A stretch of 20,335 nt of DNA. It comes from a virus. Location: positions 1 through 20,335 of the IMG/VR virus record IMGVR_UViG_3300031227_000552; one strand, written 5' to 3'. Positions 1 through 7,925 of this stretch are shown here, one piece after another (position 1 is the first letter of the stretch; every line of letters begins with the position of its first letter). The position numbers and the translations under genes were made by a program. A model generated the notes under the pieces. The model was not told where the DNA came from, searched no databases, and was given only the letters and a program-made list of their open reading frames with translations.

Positions 1-112
1 CCTCAGAAAATAACCAACATCCTTGACAGTTAGCATCAGCACACCAGTCAGTAGCAAAAGCAGGACTACTACTTAACAGAAATAGTATCAGAAATAGTAT
101 TCTTTTCATCAT
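1..112 (-). CDS. Secreted protein, N-terminal part only (runs off the left edge)
   Basis: An open frame starts at tandem ATG codons (112-110 and 109-107) with an AAAGG SD six bases upstream, and it is still open at the window edge. The visible 37 residues start with MMKR, then a hydrophobic stretch ending in SSSPAFA, which is a clear Sec signal peptide. After it comes TDWCADANCQGCWLFSE. A short Cys-containing segment leading into a WLF motif resembles the start of LamG (concanavalin A-like) lectin proteins seen in environmental phages, but that is from memory of the pattern and not proven by the fragment. The gene overlaps the 3' end of the next upstream gene by 44 bases in another frame, so the two are probably translated from one mRNA. 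Confidence 0.6.
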   Translation of the reverse strand, partial: MMKRILFLILFLLSSSPAFATDWCADANCQGCWLFSE

Positions 113-527
113 AGGTAACCTTTATTGTTTTACCTTTAAACTCGTCGGTGACTTCTGTCTTAGTTGCTTTCTCGCCAATAAGCTCGTCCTTAATTGCGTC
201 AATAACTGGTACTGTCAATTCCTTTTGACGCTTCAGTTTTTCAGATTGGAGATAAGTTCTGTTACTTTCAATACGCCTGATAAGAGTCTCACAATGCTGT
301 GCAATATCTTCTTTTACCTTTGCGATAATCTCCTCGTTTGTTCCTGAGGTTTCAAGATACCTAGTCTGTCCTTGCTGAACGACTTCGCCATTAAGCGTGT
401 ACTGTGTCTGAACAATAATACTTCCCCTCGCAGGGTCTTGTATTACATCCTTTACTTCTGCTACGCATTGAGCTTGTGCCGAAACACAAACCAAACACAT
501 AAGTAATGCTAATATTAATCTTTTCAT
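69..527 (-). CDS. Small secreted protein of unknown function
   Basis: 152 residues. Residues 1-19 (MKRLILALLMCLVCVSAQA) form a typical Sec signal peptide with an AQA cleavage site. The mature part is hydrophilic, with a helical Lys/Glu-rich middle (about 65-115) and a short beta-rich tail ending in DTISVK. Two cysteines (mature N-terminus and about residue 79) could form a disulfide. The SD AAAGGAGAGG lies just before the ATG, and the gene begins 10 bases after the stop of the large fibre gene. No family recognised. Its place between two other secreted proteins suggests a periplasmic or surface role, perhaps a fibre-associated factor; this is inference. Confidence 0.75.
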   Translation of the reverse strand: MKRLILALLMCLVCVSAQAQCVAEVKDVIQDPARGSIIVQTQYTLNGEVVQQGQTRYLETSGTNEEIIAKVKEDIAQHCETLIRRIESNRTYLQSEKLKRQKELTVPVIDAIKDELIGEKATKTEVTDEFKGKTIKVTYDEKNTISDTISVK

Positions 528-537
528 GTCCTCTCCT

Positions 538-3252
538 TTAATCTGCTGTGACAGTTTCCACCCACATAATTTCGTACCAATCTGTTTCTGGACTTACTGA
601 ATTGGTAACATTAAATAACATTCCTTCCCCTGCAATTAAAGCCCCTCCAGAATTAACAGCTTGATAGGTCGCTGCCCCTGTTGTCGCACAAGTAGGTGTC
701 GCTGCCAAAGTGAAAGCGTTAGCTGCTGAATCCGAAAACGAAAACTCTGCTTTTGTCGTGCAAGTTCCTATACACCTACAACCCACATTTGTTACTGTTC
801 TTGCATAAGACTTAGAGCCAAAAGGTATTCCGTCGTCGGCTGCTGCTATATCTTCAACTGTAATTGATTCTTCGTATTTAGATGTTAATACCCTCTGAGC
901 CGTTCCATAATAAAGAAATTGGTCTGAGGTGCTATCTATCGCAATTTGACCTATACTAGCAGGGTCGGTTACCGCTGCCCCATTAGAAATTTCTACTACT
1001 GCCCCTCCAAAGTCATGCGTTCCTGTCCACACTTGTCCTGCATGTGAACCTCTTGCGGTTATCTGGGTCTGTGCCGCCGAGGCTAATCCCTTAACATAAC
1101 TTAATTCAGTTAATGAAGGATAGGTCGCTACCGCTAAAGATACAAGTTCCTTTGAAGCATTGGTCGAAACAAGCTCGGAAGCCGTTGCATAATCAAGCGT
1201 CATCTTTGTAGTGATCGTTGGGGAAGCTGAAGGAGCTTTGGCGTTTATCTGGGTTTGAATTGCACTCGTTACATCTTTGACATAACTCAATTCAGTAAGG
1301 CTTGGGTAAGTTGCAACTGGAGCTGAAACAACATTCTTGGAAGCGTCAGTTATTACGATTTCTGATGCGGTTAAATAAGTTCCTGTAAGTGAAGTTGTCG
1401 CAACAACTGTATCGGCTGTCATCGATGTACCCACAGTAGCATATCCTGTTACCGTTAAGTTCCCATCACTAGGAGATTGCACTGTCGTTACTGTTCCTGT
1501 TCCTGTATTCCCACCATCAGCATCCACATCGTCAAAATGAGATAGGATAGTATCTCCAGGGGCAATGTTAGAGCCGTAATTAGTTGTGAAGCCTGTAACA
1601 GCAATCTTATTTGCTGTACTGTGGATAATACCGCCGCCAGCGGTTGTGTCCATATACATACCGTAAGCAGTACCACCACCATCACTTGTTAAATGGAAAT
1701 GATTTGATTGAAGATATTTTTCTACACTAGTACCATGAAGATAGAATAATCCGCAAAGACCAGTATATGTCCCATGAGATAAATTCATATCCCAGTTTGT
1801 GTTTTTAATTATACCTTCTGTTATTATCCCTCCGACTACTTCATTTAATCCGATAACCGTATCATCTACGTCGGCTACATCGATACTGATTATACTTTCG
1901 TAGATGTCATAAGTTAAAGTCCCAGCTAAATCAATAACAGCGTGTGTATTGGCTCCCGCGTTTGACCCATCAAAATTATAAACTAGTTTGGAGTTTCTTA
2001 TCTTTAAAGTACCACCGTCGTCGTCTATCAAAGAACCTACATCGCCAGCATCGGTATTGGTTAAACTTATTGTAGAATTAATAATAGCATGTTGTCCTGT
2101 ACTGTCAGGAGATGTTATCAAGTCAAGACCTGTGGTAGTCGTAGTTAGTTGGACCAGCAGACCTTTAATAGCGCTATTATCTCCCGCATCAGCAGCAAAG
2201 GTTATTGTTCCAGCTATAATAACATTGCTTTTCTTACCAACACCTTGCAGAGAAACAAAATCTTCCATCGTGATATTCTCTGTATAAGTTCCAGGATAAA
2301 TTAACACTGAGTATCGTTTATCCGTTGCGTTATCCCCGATTGCATCAATAGCGGTTTGGATAACTGAATAGGCACAACCAGACTTACATACTTCTAATGT
2401 TTGTTGCTTAGCAATCCTACTTGCCTGCACATCATCAGGTCCACCAGCACCACCATCTACTAAAGCCCATGAGATCGTAGCCGTATCTTTAAAATTAGCT
2501 GTGGTGTCAACAGCACCACTATTAACAGTAACCACATCACCGCTTCCACCACCTGCCGGTAAATCATCGTAGTCACACTCCCTCGCCCCAACTCCTGCCT
2601 CATAACAAATGAATGTATCTCCACTTTCAAATGTTCCTACTGCTGCATAGGCTTCAACGAGAGAGATACCTTCTTCACCTAAGTAAGTCATACTGCCCCA
2701 GTTTATATGCGTATCATCCATTGAATTCGCACCAAACCTTATTGCCCCTGCAGCATCCGTATTGACATCACCAAAATCAGTTGATGGTGTGAAATTAGCA
2801 GGACCTATCCCCGAAAGAACTGAGAAAGTTATTGCTCCAGCACCATTATCTCTAAGATAAGTATTCGCTGCCCCTCTTGCTGTCGGCATAAGATAATCAG
2901 CTATCCCCGGCCCGATCACGATTCTGTCTATGGAAAGACTGTTCAACGCTTTGTTATATGTGAAAGTTGACTCTCCGTTAAACGCTCCGCCATCGTTGAA
3001 CTGTACCTGAGTATCAGCCCCACCAGGCGTACTTGCCCCACCACCAATAGTTATTATTGTTTTACCGCTATCATCTGTTGCCGTAACGCCTGCCCCTGTA
3101 AAGTTAAGGTAAGGTCGAGACCTTACAGTTGTTCCCTCGTCTTGTATAAGATGGGAAGTTGCCGTAGCACCTCCGATCGTCGTTTCAGACTCAGCAAAAC
3201 ATGGACTCGCCAATAATAATATCGCCGCTACAATACTAAATAATTTTTTCAT
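538..3252 (-). CDS. Large fibre/tailspike-like protein with signal peptide and beta-helix
   Basis: 904 residues. It starts with a Sec signal peptide (MKKLFSIVAAILLLASPCFA), which is unusual for a virion fibre. Residues about 75-105 contain the TQVQFNDGGAF...FTYNK motif common in phage tail-fibre proteins. Residues about 285-560 look like a right-handed beta-helix of the pectate-lyase type (VIQTAIDAIGD, VLIYPGTYTENI, VSLQGVGKKSNVII), a fold used by receptor-binding or polysaccharide-degrading spikes. Residues about 625-741 hold two tandem copies of a roughly 61-residue unit containing YPSLTELSYVK, then Gln/Ala-rich helix. The C-terminus has a Cys cluster (CRCIGTC). The stop side is 10 bases from the next gene and the start overlaps the coiled-coil gene's stop by 4 bases (ATGA). 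Receptor binding or depolymerase activity is inferred. Confidence 0.75.
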   Translation of the reverse strand: MKKLFSIVAAILLLASPCFAESETTIGGATATSHLIQDEGTTVRSRPYLNFTGAGVTATDDSGKTIITIGGGASTPGGADTQVQFNDGGAFNGESTFTYNKALNSLSIDRIVIGPGIADYLMPTARGAANTYLRDNGAGAITFSVLSGIGPANFTPSTDFGDVNTDAAGAIRFGANSMDDTHINWGSMTYLGEEGISLVEAYAAVGTFESGDTFICYEAGVGARECDYDDLPAGGGSGDVVTVNSGAVDTTANFKDTATISWALVDGGAGGPDDVQASRIAKQQTLEVCKSGCAYSVIQTAIDAIGDNATDKRYSVLIYPGTYTENITMEDFVSLQGVGKKSNVIIAGTITFAADAGDNSAIKGLLVQLTTTTTGLDLITSPDSTGQHAIINSTISLTNTDAGDVGSLIDDDGGTLKIRNSKLVYNFDGSNAGANTHAVIDLAGTLTYDIYESIISIDVADVDDTVIGLNEVVGGIITEGIIKNTNWDMNLSHGTYTGLCGLFYLHGTSVEKYLQSNHFHLTSDGGGTAYGMYMDTTAGGGIIHSTANKIAVTGFTTNYGSNIAPGDTILSHFDDVDADGGNTGTGTVTTVQSPSDGNLTVTGYATVGTSMTADTVVATTSLTGTYLTASEIVITDASKNVVSAPVATYPSLTELSYVKDVTSAIQTQINAKAPSASPTITTKMTLDYATASELVSTNASKELVSLAVATYPSLTELSYVKGLASAAQTQITARGSHAGQVWTGTHDFGGAVVEISNGAAVTDPASIGQIAIDSTSDQFLYYGTAQRVLTSKYEESITVEDIAAADDGIPFGSKSYARTVTNVGCRCIGTCTTKAEFSFSDSAANAFTLAATPTCATTGAATYQAVNSGGALIAGEGMLFNVTNSVSPETDWYEIMWVETVTAD
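1090..1320 (-). repeat. Two-copy internal repeat in the fibre gene
   Basis: The fibre gene encodes two consecutive copies of a unit with the shared core YPSLTELSYVK followed by a Gln-rich helix (SAIQTQINAK and SAAQTQITAR). The matching codons lie near 1279-1314 and 1096-1131, about 183 bases (61 residues) apart. Each copy also has an upstream TASE...ASK segment. This is a modular stalk repeat of the kind that sets fibre length. Confidence 0.7.
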
Positions 3253-4124
3253 TTAGATAATCCCAGTTCCTTTAATTTATCTTCGATGCTTTTATCTTGC
3301 AATAAGCTGTCAAGGATCTTCGTAACCTTCGCTTCCTTTAAAGCTACGCGATCTCTGTCTGCCTTCAAAGACTTTGCTTCGGAAACATTAAACGATTCAT
3401 TGTTCTTGACCTTTAATTCTCTCTCTTGAAGATTCTTAATGATGTCTTGAGACTTTTTAATCAACGCAATTTTTTCTAAATTTTTTCTTTCAAGGCCTTT
3501 CTTTAAAGATAGATACTTATCTTTTTCGGCCTCACACTCTTTAAGAACTATTTGAGCATCAACTTTTTCTTCAGCCGCATTTGTCTTAGAATCTTTTGCG
3601 TCTTTTAGGTTATCCAATACCTCTGACTTTAAATCTTCAAGTTCAGCATTAAGTTCATCAGTCCTCTTTGCCTGTGCAACTTTTTCATCTTGCATTTGCT
3701 TTACTGACTTAATTTGATTTTCAAGCTGAACGCGTAACGCCTGGACACCTTGCGCCTTAATCTTTGTTTCCTGATTAACTGCAAGAGTCTCGGCTTTAAT
3801 CTTCGCAACCTCATCTTGATCGGCCGTAAGTTTAATCTCGCGCTTCTCGGCATCTTCGGTGAGCTTATCAATCTGTTTTGAGATAGTAACATTGTTATGG
3901 CCTAATTTCTTGGCCGCTTGCTTTAACTCAGTAGATTTATTTACCGCAACATCAGATTCTAATACAGCACTTGCCTTACGAATATTAGTCTCATTAATAT
4001 CTAACAAAGCATTTTCTTTTTCACGCTTTAATTTATCTATATCTTTATTAAGAGAACCTATCTTTTTCTCTAGCTTTTGGATCTCCTGAACGGCTGCTTG
4101 TTTTAACTTATCTATACCTGACAT
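3249..4124 (-). CDS. Coiled-coil protein next to the fibre
   Basis: 291 residues, almost wholly charged heptad-like helix (Lys, Glu, Asp, Leu, Gln, Ala) from about residue 5 to 285, with no cysteine-rich or membrane part and no signal peptide. One cysteine (KECEAEK) is seen. Such a long rod could be a stalk, spacer, chaperone or assembly ruler; nothing identifies which. It is coupled to the fibre gene by a 4-base ATGA overlap and starts after an AGGAGG SD (GGAGGCTAAAAATG). It is the only protein among the left-hand surface genes, apart from the short beta-rich one at 4152, without a leader, so it may act in the cytoplasm or in the virion. No family recognised. Confidence 0.7.
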   Translation of the reverse strand: MSGIDKLKQAAVQEIQKLEKKIGSLNKDIDKLKREKENALLDINETNIRKASAVLESDVAVNKSTELKQAAKKLGHNNVTISKQIDKLTEDAEKREIKLTADQDEVAKIKAETLAVNQETKIKAQGVQALRVQLENQIKSVKQMQDEKVAQAKRTDELNAELEDLKSEVLDNLKDAKDSKTNAAEEKVDAQIVLKECEAEKDKYLSLKKGLERKNLEKIALIKKSQDIIKNLQERELKVKNNESFNVSEAKSLKADRDRVALKEAKVTKILDSLLQDKSIEDKLKELGLSK

Positions 4125-4151
4125 TTTTAGCCTCCTTACATTTATGAAACA

Positions 4152-4496
4152 TCATAACTCCGAGGTTTTAATTGTTGCATACACGATTCCAGCACCACCG
4201 GTATCGGTACATTCTATTTTAATTGCATCGCCAGCTTTTATATTGCACTCGCCTTGTGGCCGCCATATAAGATCGGTTTCTGATACCAAAGCTACATTAA
4301 GAAGCTCAACATCATAGGTCGCCCCATTAGCTGAATCCAATGTTATCGTAACCGTTTCCGAAACAGCCGCCGAAAACTTAAAGGTTATCATTTCAACCTT
4401 ACGCTCTCTTGCGACCGTCGTCGTATAATCTAACGCCGCAGTAGATAAATCCTGCGAGGTTGTTATGTCCTTTGATAAAAAATGAGCTGATTTCAT
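4152..4496 (-). CDS. Small beta-rich protein, probable virion component
   Basis: 114 residues starting MKSAHFLSKDI. The body alternates hydrophobic and Thr/Ser/Val-rich segments (ETVTITLDSANGATYDVELL, then GIVYATIKTSEL at the end), suggesting a compact beta-sandwich. No leader peptide and no recognised motif. SD GGGGGCGAAATG is immediately upstream. It lies between the coiled-coil gene and a frameshifted small secreted gene, inside the fibre/surface block, so a decoration or fibre-accessory role is likely but unproven. Confidence 0.65.
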   Translation of the reverse strand: MKSAHFLSKDITTSQDLSTAALDYTTTVARERKVEMITFKFSAAVSETVTITLDSANGATYDVELLNVALVSETDLIWRPQGECNIKAGDAIKIECTDTGGAGIVYATIKTSEL

Positions 4497-4505
4497 TTCG
4501 CCCCC

Positions 4506-4657
4506 TTACTTGACGTACTTGATTGTCAGTACAGCCGTTGCCGGATTCGTTGATGCCCCAACTAGCTTAAATCTTCCATACATAAGCTCTGCTGAATCAA
4601 CGAAACCGGCATAACCATCAAACTCAATATGACCCCAATTAATAATAGATTTCTCAT
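4506..4657 (-). pseudogene. Frameshifted small secreted protein
   Basis: An ATG at 4657-4655 follows a strong SD (GGGAGGGAG) embedded in the last codons of the O-antigen ligase gene, one base after that gene's stop. The frame gives a signal-peptide-like start (MRNLLLIGVILSLMVMPVS) but stops after 31 codons. The -1 frame from about 4610 to 4506 reads a plausible beta-rich tail: FVDSAELMYGRFKLVGAST, then NPATAVLTIKYVK. Joining the two gives a secreted protein of about 50 residues. No classic slippery heptamer is visible, so a one-base indel (true mutation or sequencing error) is more likely than programmed frameshifting. Confidence 0.55.
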
Positions 4658-4658
4658 T

Positions 4659-5885
4659 TTACTCCCTCCCGATTAATGATTGATTGCTTAATATTCCAAA
4701 CAGCATAACTCCTAAATACTGATAAACACCTAGTTGAAAAATGAAAGAACCACACGATACAAGGTGTAATAATAAAAACAAACAGATAAAAGGTATCAAC
4801 GGATTTGCGCCGTATTCGCGCAGTCTTAGCGCCTTTTTAAAACACTCGTAATTCGCCATAAGATATAAAACTAATCCTATCATACCTAATGAATATAATA
4901 TCTGTAACGGATCGCTATGCGCCTGCTTAAATGGATGCCTGACACCAGAAATAGGCTTAACGTACTTATGCTTTTCTGGTGATAAATATACATAACTGCC
5001 AAGACCAATCCCAGTAAATGCCTGTGATTTAATAGATCCATCGGCTATCGGAGATGTCCTTATATCTTCAATGATATTTTTATATACTGTACTTCGACCA
5101 CTCATATCTGAAATCTTGAAATCTTTGACCACCATTACCATACAAACTGCCGATATAACCATTATGTATGGTAAAAGTCTCGGCCGGCTTAACATTAAAT
5201 AGACAGTAGCCGCAACACAAGTCGCGCCAATAGCCATCTTTGAATCGAGAATGAATAGAAAAAGCGCCATGAATACAGCCGGAATATATTTTTTTAATGA
5301 TAGCGCTGAAATAACGCCAAGACCAATGTAGGGAGATACTAATGTCGGTTGACCTAAATTACCGATCATGTGAGGTGTTTTAACTGTACCAATTATCGCA
5401 ACGTCTTTGACAACATAGAACTGATCCGCGCCGATCCATTGGGTAAATACATAGAACGTCATCGCCAATGCTGTATAATAAAGCACCGAAATAACCTGTT
5501 TTTGAAGTTTTTTTGTTAAATCAAGGCTGGATACGCCTAAATACATGAGGAAATAAATAAAGATTTGGCCTGCTGGTTTCCATAGCCAGAAAGATGACGA
5601 GTCAATTCCATTTACAATAAGAGGAATATTCGTCGCCCTATTAATACTGATCGGGATAAATACCAATAATGCCAAGAGCCATTTATTAGACACTCTTAAA
5701 TTAATACCCCGGTAAAGAGCAGCTAGGCCTATCATCAGCGCAATTAATAGCGATAACGATAGCTTCGCCACTCTTGTATCAGGTGTTATAACTACGGCAT
5801 CAGGGAACAATCTTATGATGATCTCATAAAACGGAACTAAGGCTATTCCTATCAGCAAGATGATCTTTCGATAATCGATTGCCAT
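4659..5885 (-). CDS. O-antigen ligase/polymerase-like membrane protein (Wzy_C type)
   Basis: 408 residues with roughly ten to twelve hydrophobic segments across the whole length. Three features match the Wzy_C/WaaL family: GRSTVY near residues 263-268, GIGLGSY near 291-298 in the large periplasmic loop, and HSDPLQILYSLGMIG near 322-337, the conserved His loop leading into a membrane helix. Members transfer or polymerise undecaprenyl-linked polysaccharide in the inner membrane, as in LPS O-antigen ligation. In a phage it could alter the host surface to block superinfection, a role known for phage-encoded O-antigen polymerases such as that of phage D3. It sits among virion genes, 11 bases from a secreted protein gene, and its 3' end carries the SD of the next gene. 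Substrate unknown; ligase versus polymerase cannot be told from sequence alone. Confidence 0.8.
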   Translation of the reverse strand: MAIDYRKIILLIGIALVPFYEIIIRLFPDAVVITPDTRVAKLSLSLLIALMIGLAALYRGINLRVSNKWLLALLVFIPISINRATNIPLIVNGIDSSSFWLWKPAGQIFIYFLMYLGVSSLDLTKKLQKQVISVLYYTALAMTFYVFTQWIGADQFYVVKDVAIIGTVKTPHMIGNLGQPTLVSPYIGLGVISALSLKKYIPAVFMALFLFILDSKMAIGATCVAATVYLMLSRPRLLPYIMVISAVCMVMVVKDFKISDMSGRSTVYKNIIEDIRTSPIADGSIKSQAFTGIGLGSYVYLSPEKHKYVKPISGVRHPFKQAHSDPLQILYSLGMIGLVLYLMANYECFKKALRLREYGANPLIPFICLFLLLHLVSCGSFIFQLGVYQYLGVMLFGILSNQSLIGRE

Positions 5886-5896
5886 AAGTTTATTCC

Positions 5897-6400
5897 TTAG
5901 TTGTCATCGACCCAAGTACCTGTTCTTTGCGTACAATACCACTTTGTTGATGCCCCAACTATCGTAACGCTATCTCCGGTTGCGCCAGGAGATCTTAATT
6001 TATCTCCAACGGCCATACCGTCTGTTGCTCCACTATTAACACATCCAACAAACTTGTCGGTTGACGCAGGATCTAACGCTATATCTAAAGATCCGTCACC
6101 ATGACCAGCTTCTTGAACAAATGTATATGTTAATCCAGAAGCAGCAGTTGGTAAAGTAATTGTTGTAAATGACGTAGGTGTTATTGCAAATACTTTTCCA
6201 CTCTCTGCTGCCGTTACTGTATCGTTAGTTGTTGCCGCTTCAACAGTTTGCTTTAAACCAAGAACCTTGCCTAAACTATCAATTAAAACTTCTTGGCTAT
6301 CACTTGCAGTTACAGAAAATAAATTCGTAGCTGCGTTTGCTGCCCCACTAAACATAAAAACTATTAATAGAGCAACTAAAATAGATAATCTTTTATACAT
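5897..6400 (-). CDS. Secreted beta-rich protein following the capsid gene
   Basis: 167 residues. It starts with a Sec signal peptide (MYKRLSILVALLIVFMFSGA, continuing to ANA). The mature protein is rich in Thr, Ala, Gly and Val, with a pattern common in phage adhesin and spike domains (TVTAAESGKVFAITPTS, then TTITLPTAASGLTYTFVQ). Two cysteines near the C-terminus (CVNSG and YCTQRTGTW) may pair. The AAAGGAG SD lies eight bases before ATG. It directly follows the major capsid gene and a strong hairpin. Likely an exported surface or fibre-associated protein; no specific family claimed. Confidence 0.7.
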   Translation of the reverse strand: MYKRLSILVALLIVFMFSGAANAATNLFSVTASDSQEVLIDSLGKVLGLKQTVEAATTNDTVTAAESGKVFAITPTSFTTITLPTAASGLTYTFVQEAGHGDGSLDIALDPASTDKFVGCVNSGATDGMAVGDKLRSPGATGDSVTIVGASTKWYCTQRTGTWVDDN

Positions 6401-6420
6401 CCTATTCTCCTTTTAGTTTA

Positions 6421-6442
6421 GGAGGGAGCATAAGCCCCCTCC
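6421..6442 (-). promoter_or_regulatory. Strong GC hairpin after the capsid gene
   Basis: On the minus strand, 6442-6434 pairs with 6429-6421 to give a 9-bp stem (one G-U pair) closed by a UUAU tetraloop. It lies about 16 bases after the capsid stop. No U-tract follows, so it is not a standard intrinsic terminator. It may stabilise the 3' end of capsid mRNA or lower downstream expression. The 5' arm contains an SD-like GGAGGGGG and the loop region an ATG, which would be hidden in the stem. Confidence 0.6.
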
Positions 6443-6457
6443 ATTAATCTCTATTAT

Positions 6458-7396
6458 TTACGCTCCAGTACTAGCAAAACCACCGCGCCAGTTATCATTT
6501 CCAACATCATATCTAGCCCTACCCTTAAAATTGTAGGCTTCAATGTTGTAGTCAATCCAAGACACGAAATGAGGTTTTTGTCGCCATACGAACTTGAAAT
6601 ATCCAAGTCCCGGAAGCATGATGTACCAAGCTGTATCTGATCCACCATTAGCAGCGTTCAACCATACATCTTCAACTGGCTTGTAAGTAAACATACCCTT
6701 ACGAGTTGTGAATTGGTTGATATTCCTCATCGTTGTATCCGGTTGCTCTGTCGCCCTGTCACTCAAAACACGAGCAACTTTACCGCGAAGTGCTGGCGGA
6801 TAAAGCAATACTGGATCTTCTGTAATTGGAATTGGAATTGCCTTCATGTCATAAGCGTTGTCGGTAATTGATTTTTCAGCAGCTTCTAAGTTGTCATGTG
6901 AAAATGCACCGGAAAGAAGATTGCTGTATTGATTACCAGTTACTTCTCTGTTCTGAGGATGTGCAGCACTAAACGTGTACTGACCATCAGGCCCGGCTAC
7001 ACTAAAACCAAGATAAAGGTGCTGTGCTTGGTCATACGCTTGTCTTGCACGACCGCCCCTACCCATTTGTTCTGCTGAACTTACTTTACCCAACAAGGCA
7101 TATTCGTCATCATCAGATGCTTCAAATGATACTTGGAATTGCTTAGTTGTTTTTGCGATTGTATAGGTCTTTTCATAACCTACAACTGGATCTTCGATGT
7201 TTCCACCAACTAATTCATCTTGATCTTCCCACATCCCTAAAGAACTAAGGTCATCGACCTTGAAATCCTTTTGAGTCGTATTTTCTTCTTTAAACGCAGC
7301 AGAACATCCTTCAGGATAATCCGCATACGCGCCTAATAAAAATTCATCATAAATTGATGTATATAATGCACTTACACTATCTCTTATTGTTGCCAT
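6458..7396 (-). CDS. Major capsid protein
   Basis: 312 residues from the ATG at 7396. An earlier TTG at 7414 is in frame but overlaps the AAGGAGG SD eight bases before this ATG, so ATG (MATIRDSV) is the start. Placement after portal, scaffold and decoration genes, and size, fit an HK97-fold capsid subunit. Features include an N-terminal helix, the acidic segment ASDDDEYALLGK, Gly-rich GRGGRARQAYDQAQ, the GNQYSNLLSGAFSHDNLEAAEK region and a C-terminal IDYNIEAYNFKGRARYDVG, resembling the Mu gpT-like capsid group. It would form the icosahedral shell around the packaged DNA. Family placement is by pattern, not by alignment. Confidence 0.8.
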   Translation of the reverse strand: MATIRDSVSALYTSIYDEFLLGAYADYPEGCSAAFKEENTTQKDFKVDDLSSLGMWEDQDELVGGNIEDPVVGYEKTYTIAKTTKQFQVSFEASDDDEYALLGKVSSAEQMGRGGRARQAYDQAQHLYLGFSVAGPDGQYTFSAAHPQNREVTGNQYSNLLSGAFSHDNLEAAEKSITDNAYDMKAIPIPITEDPVLLYPPALRGKVARVLSDRATEQPDTTMRNINQFTTRKGMFTYKPVEDVWLNAANGGSDTAWYIMLPGLGYFKFVWRQKPHFVSWIDYNIEAYNFKGRARYDVGNDNWRGGFASTGA

Positions 7397-7420
7397 GATT
7401 ATTTCCTCCTTCAAACGAAA

Positions 7421-7919
7421 AACGGTTAATTTTAGTCTTGATCCATTACAACAAACTCGCCTTTGACATAGCCATAGGTGTTGTTTGCAATAGCGTCAGT
7501 TGAGATGTCGATTGCAATAACTTGGAAACCCCAAGCTACACAACCTGTATCACCTTCATCAACGCTATCATTTTTCTCAAGATCAATGATCGTACCCACG
7601 TTAGTCTGAGCTACAACTGCGGCTTCTTCAACCTTAACCCAGAACTTCAAACCCTGAAGCGGTGGAATAACTAAAAGACTTTCTCCACTCGAACATCCAT
7701 GGGCTGCTACCCCTAAAAACTCCTTCGCAAACGCCAATATAGCGTTTGTTGCGTAACCGTTTCCGTCATCGTGGATGGCTTGCCCCTTAACAATAGTTAC
7801 TGCCGCGGCCGTAAACTTTCTCATTCCGGACTCTTCAATACTATTGTCTAATGTGAATCCATCTTTGTAGTAATATTTAGACATCTTAACTACCTCCTTA
7901 AAACAATAACGGTTAATTT
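7421..7919 (-). repeat. 12-base direct repeat bounding the duplicated gene
   Basis: The 12-mer aacggttaattt occurs at 7421-7432 and 7908-7919, 487 bases apart, each time just past the 3' end of, or beside, a decoration gene. Together with the homologous genes this marks an ancient tandem duplication unit that included the intergenic sequence. Confidence 0.6.
7432..7884 (-). CDS. Decoration/head-stabilising-like protein, copy 2
   Basis: 150 residues, same length as the gene just upstream and clearly homologous along its whole length (shared YYKDGF, LRKFT/MRKFT, VIPP.QG.KFWVKVE, CVAWG, IAIDISTD and the identical ending FVVMDQD). It is rich in beta-forming residues and Ala/Gly, with no signal peptide, fitting a capsid decoration or cement protein encoded next to the shell protein. 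SD AAGGAGG precedes ATG. Both copies look intact, so they may form a mixed decoration layer or have diverged in timing. Confidence 0.7.
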   Translation of the reverse strand: MSKYYYKDGFTLDNSIEESGMRKFTAAAVTIVKGQAIHDDGNGYATNAILAFAKEFLGVAAHGCSSGESLLVIPPLQGLKFWVKVEEAAVVAQTNVGTIIDLEKNDSVDEGDTGCVAWGFQVIAIDISTDAIANNTYGYVKGEFVVMDQD

Positions 7920-7925
7920 ACTTTT

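Noticed and set aside
1988-2287. Plus-strand ORF of 99 codons inside the fibre gene, and similar plus-strand frames across 8760-12231
   Set aside because: No SD, low-complexity Ser/Phe/Leu-rich translations typical of the reverse strand of real genes. Only 16910-17479 has its own motif, promoter and SD.
4506-4657. Programmed -1 frameshifting
   Set aside because: No X-XXY-YYZ heptamer or clear downstream structure found in the overlap of the two frames.
6421-6442. Intrinsic terminator
   Set aside because: The stem is strong but is not followed by a U-run in either direction.
7397-7414. Capsid start at TTG 7414
   Set aside because: The TTG overlaps the AAGGAGG SD that serves the ATG at 7396.
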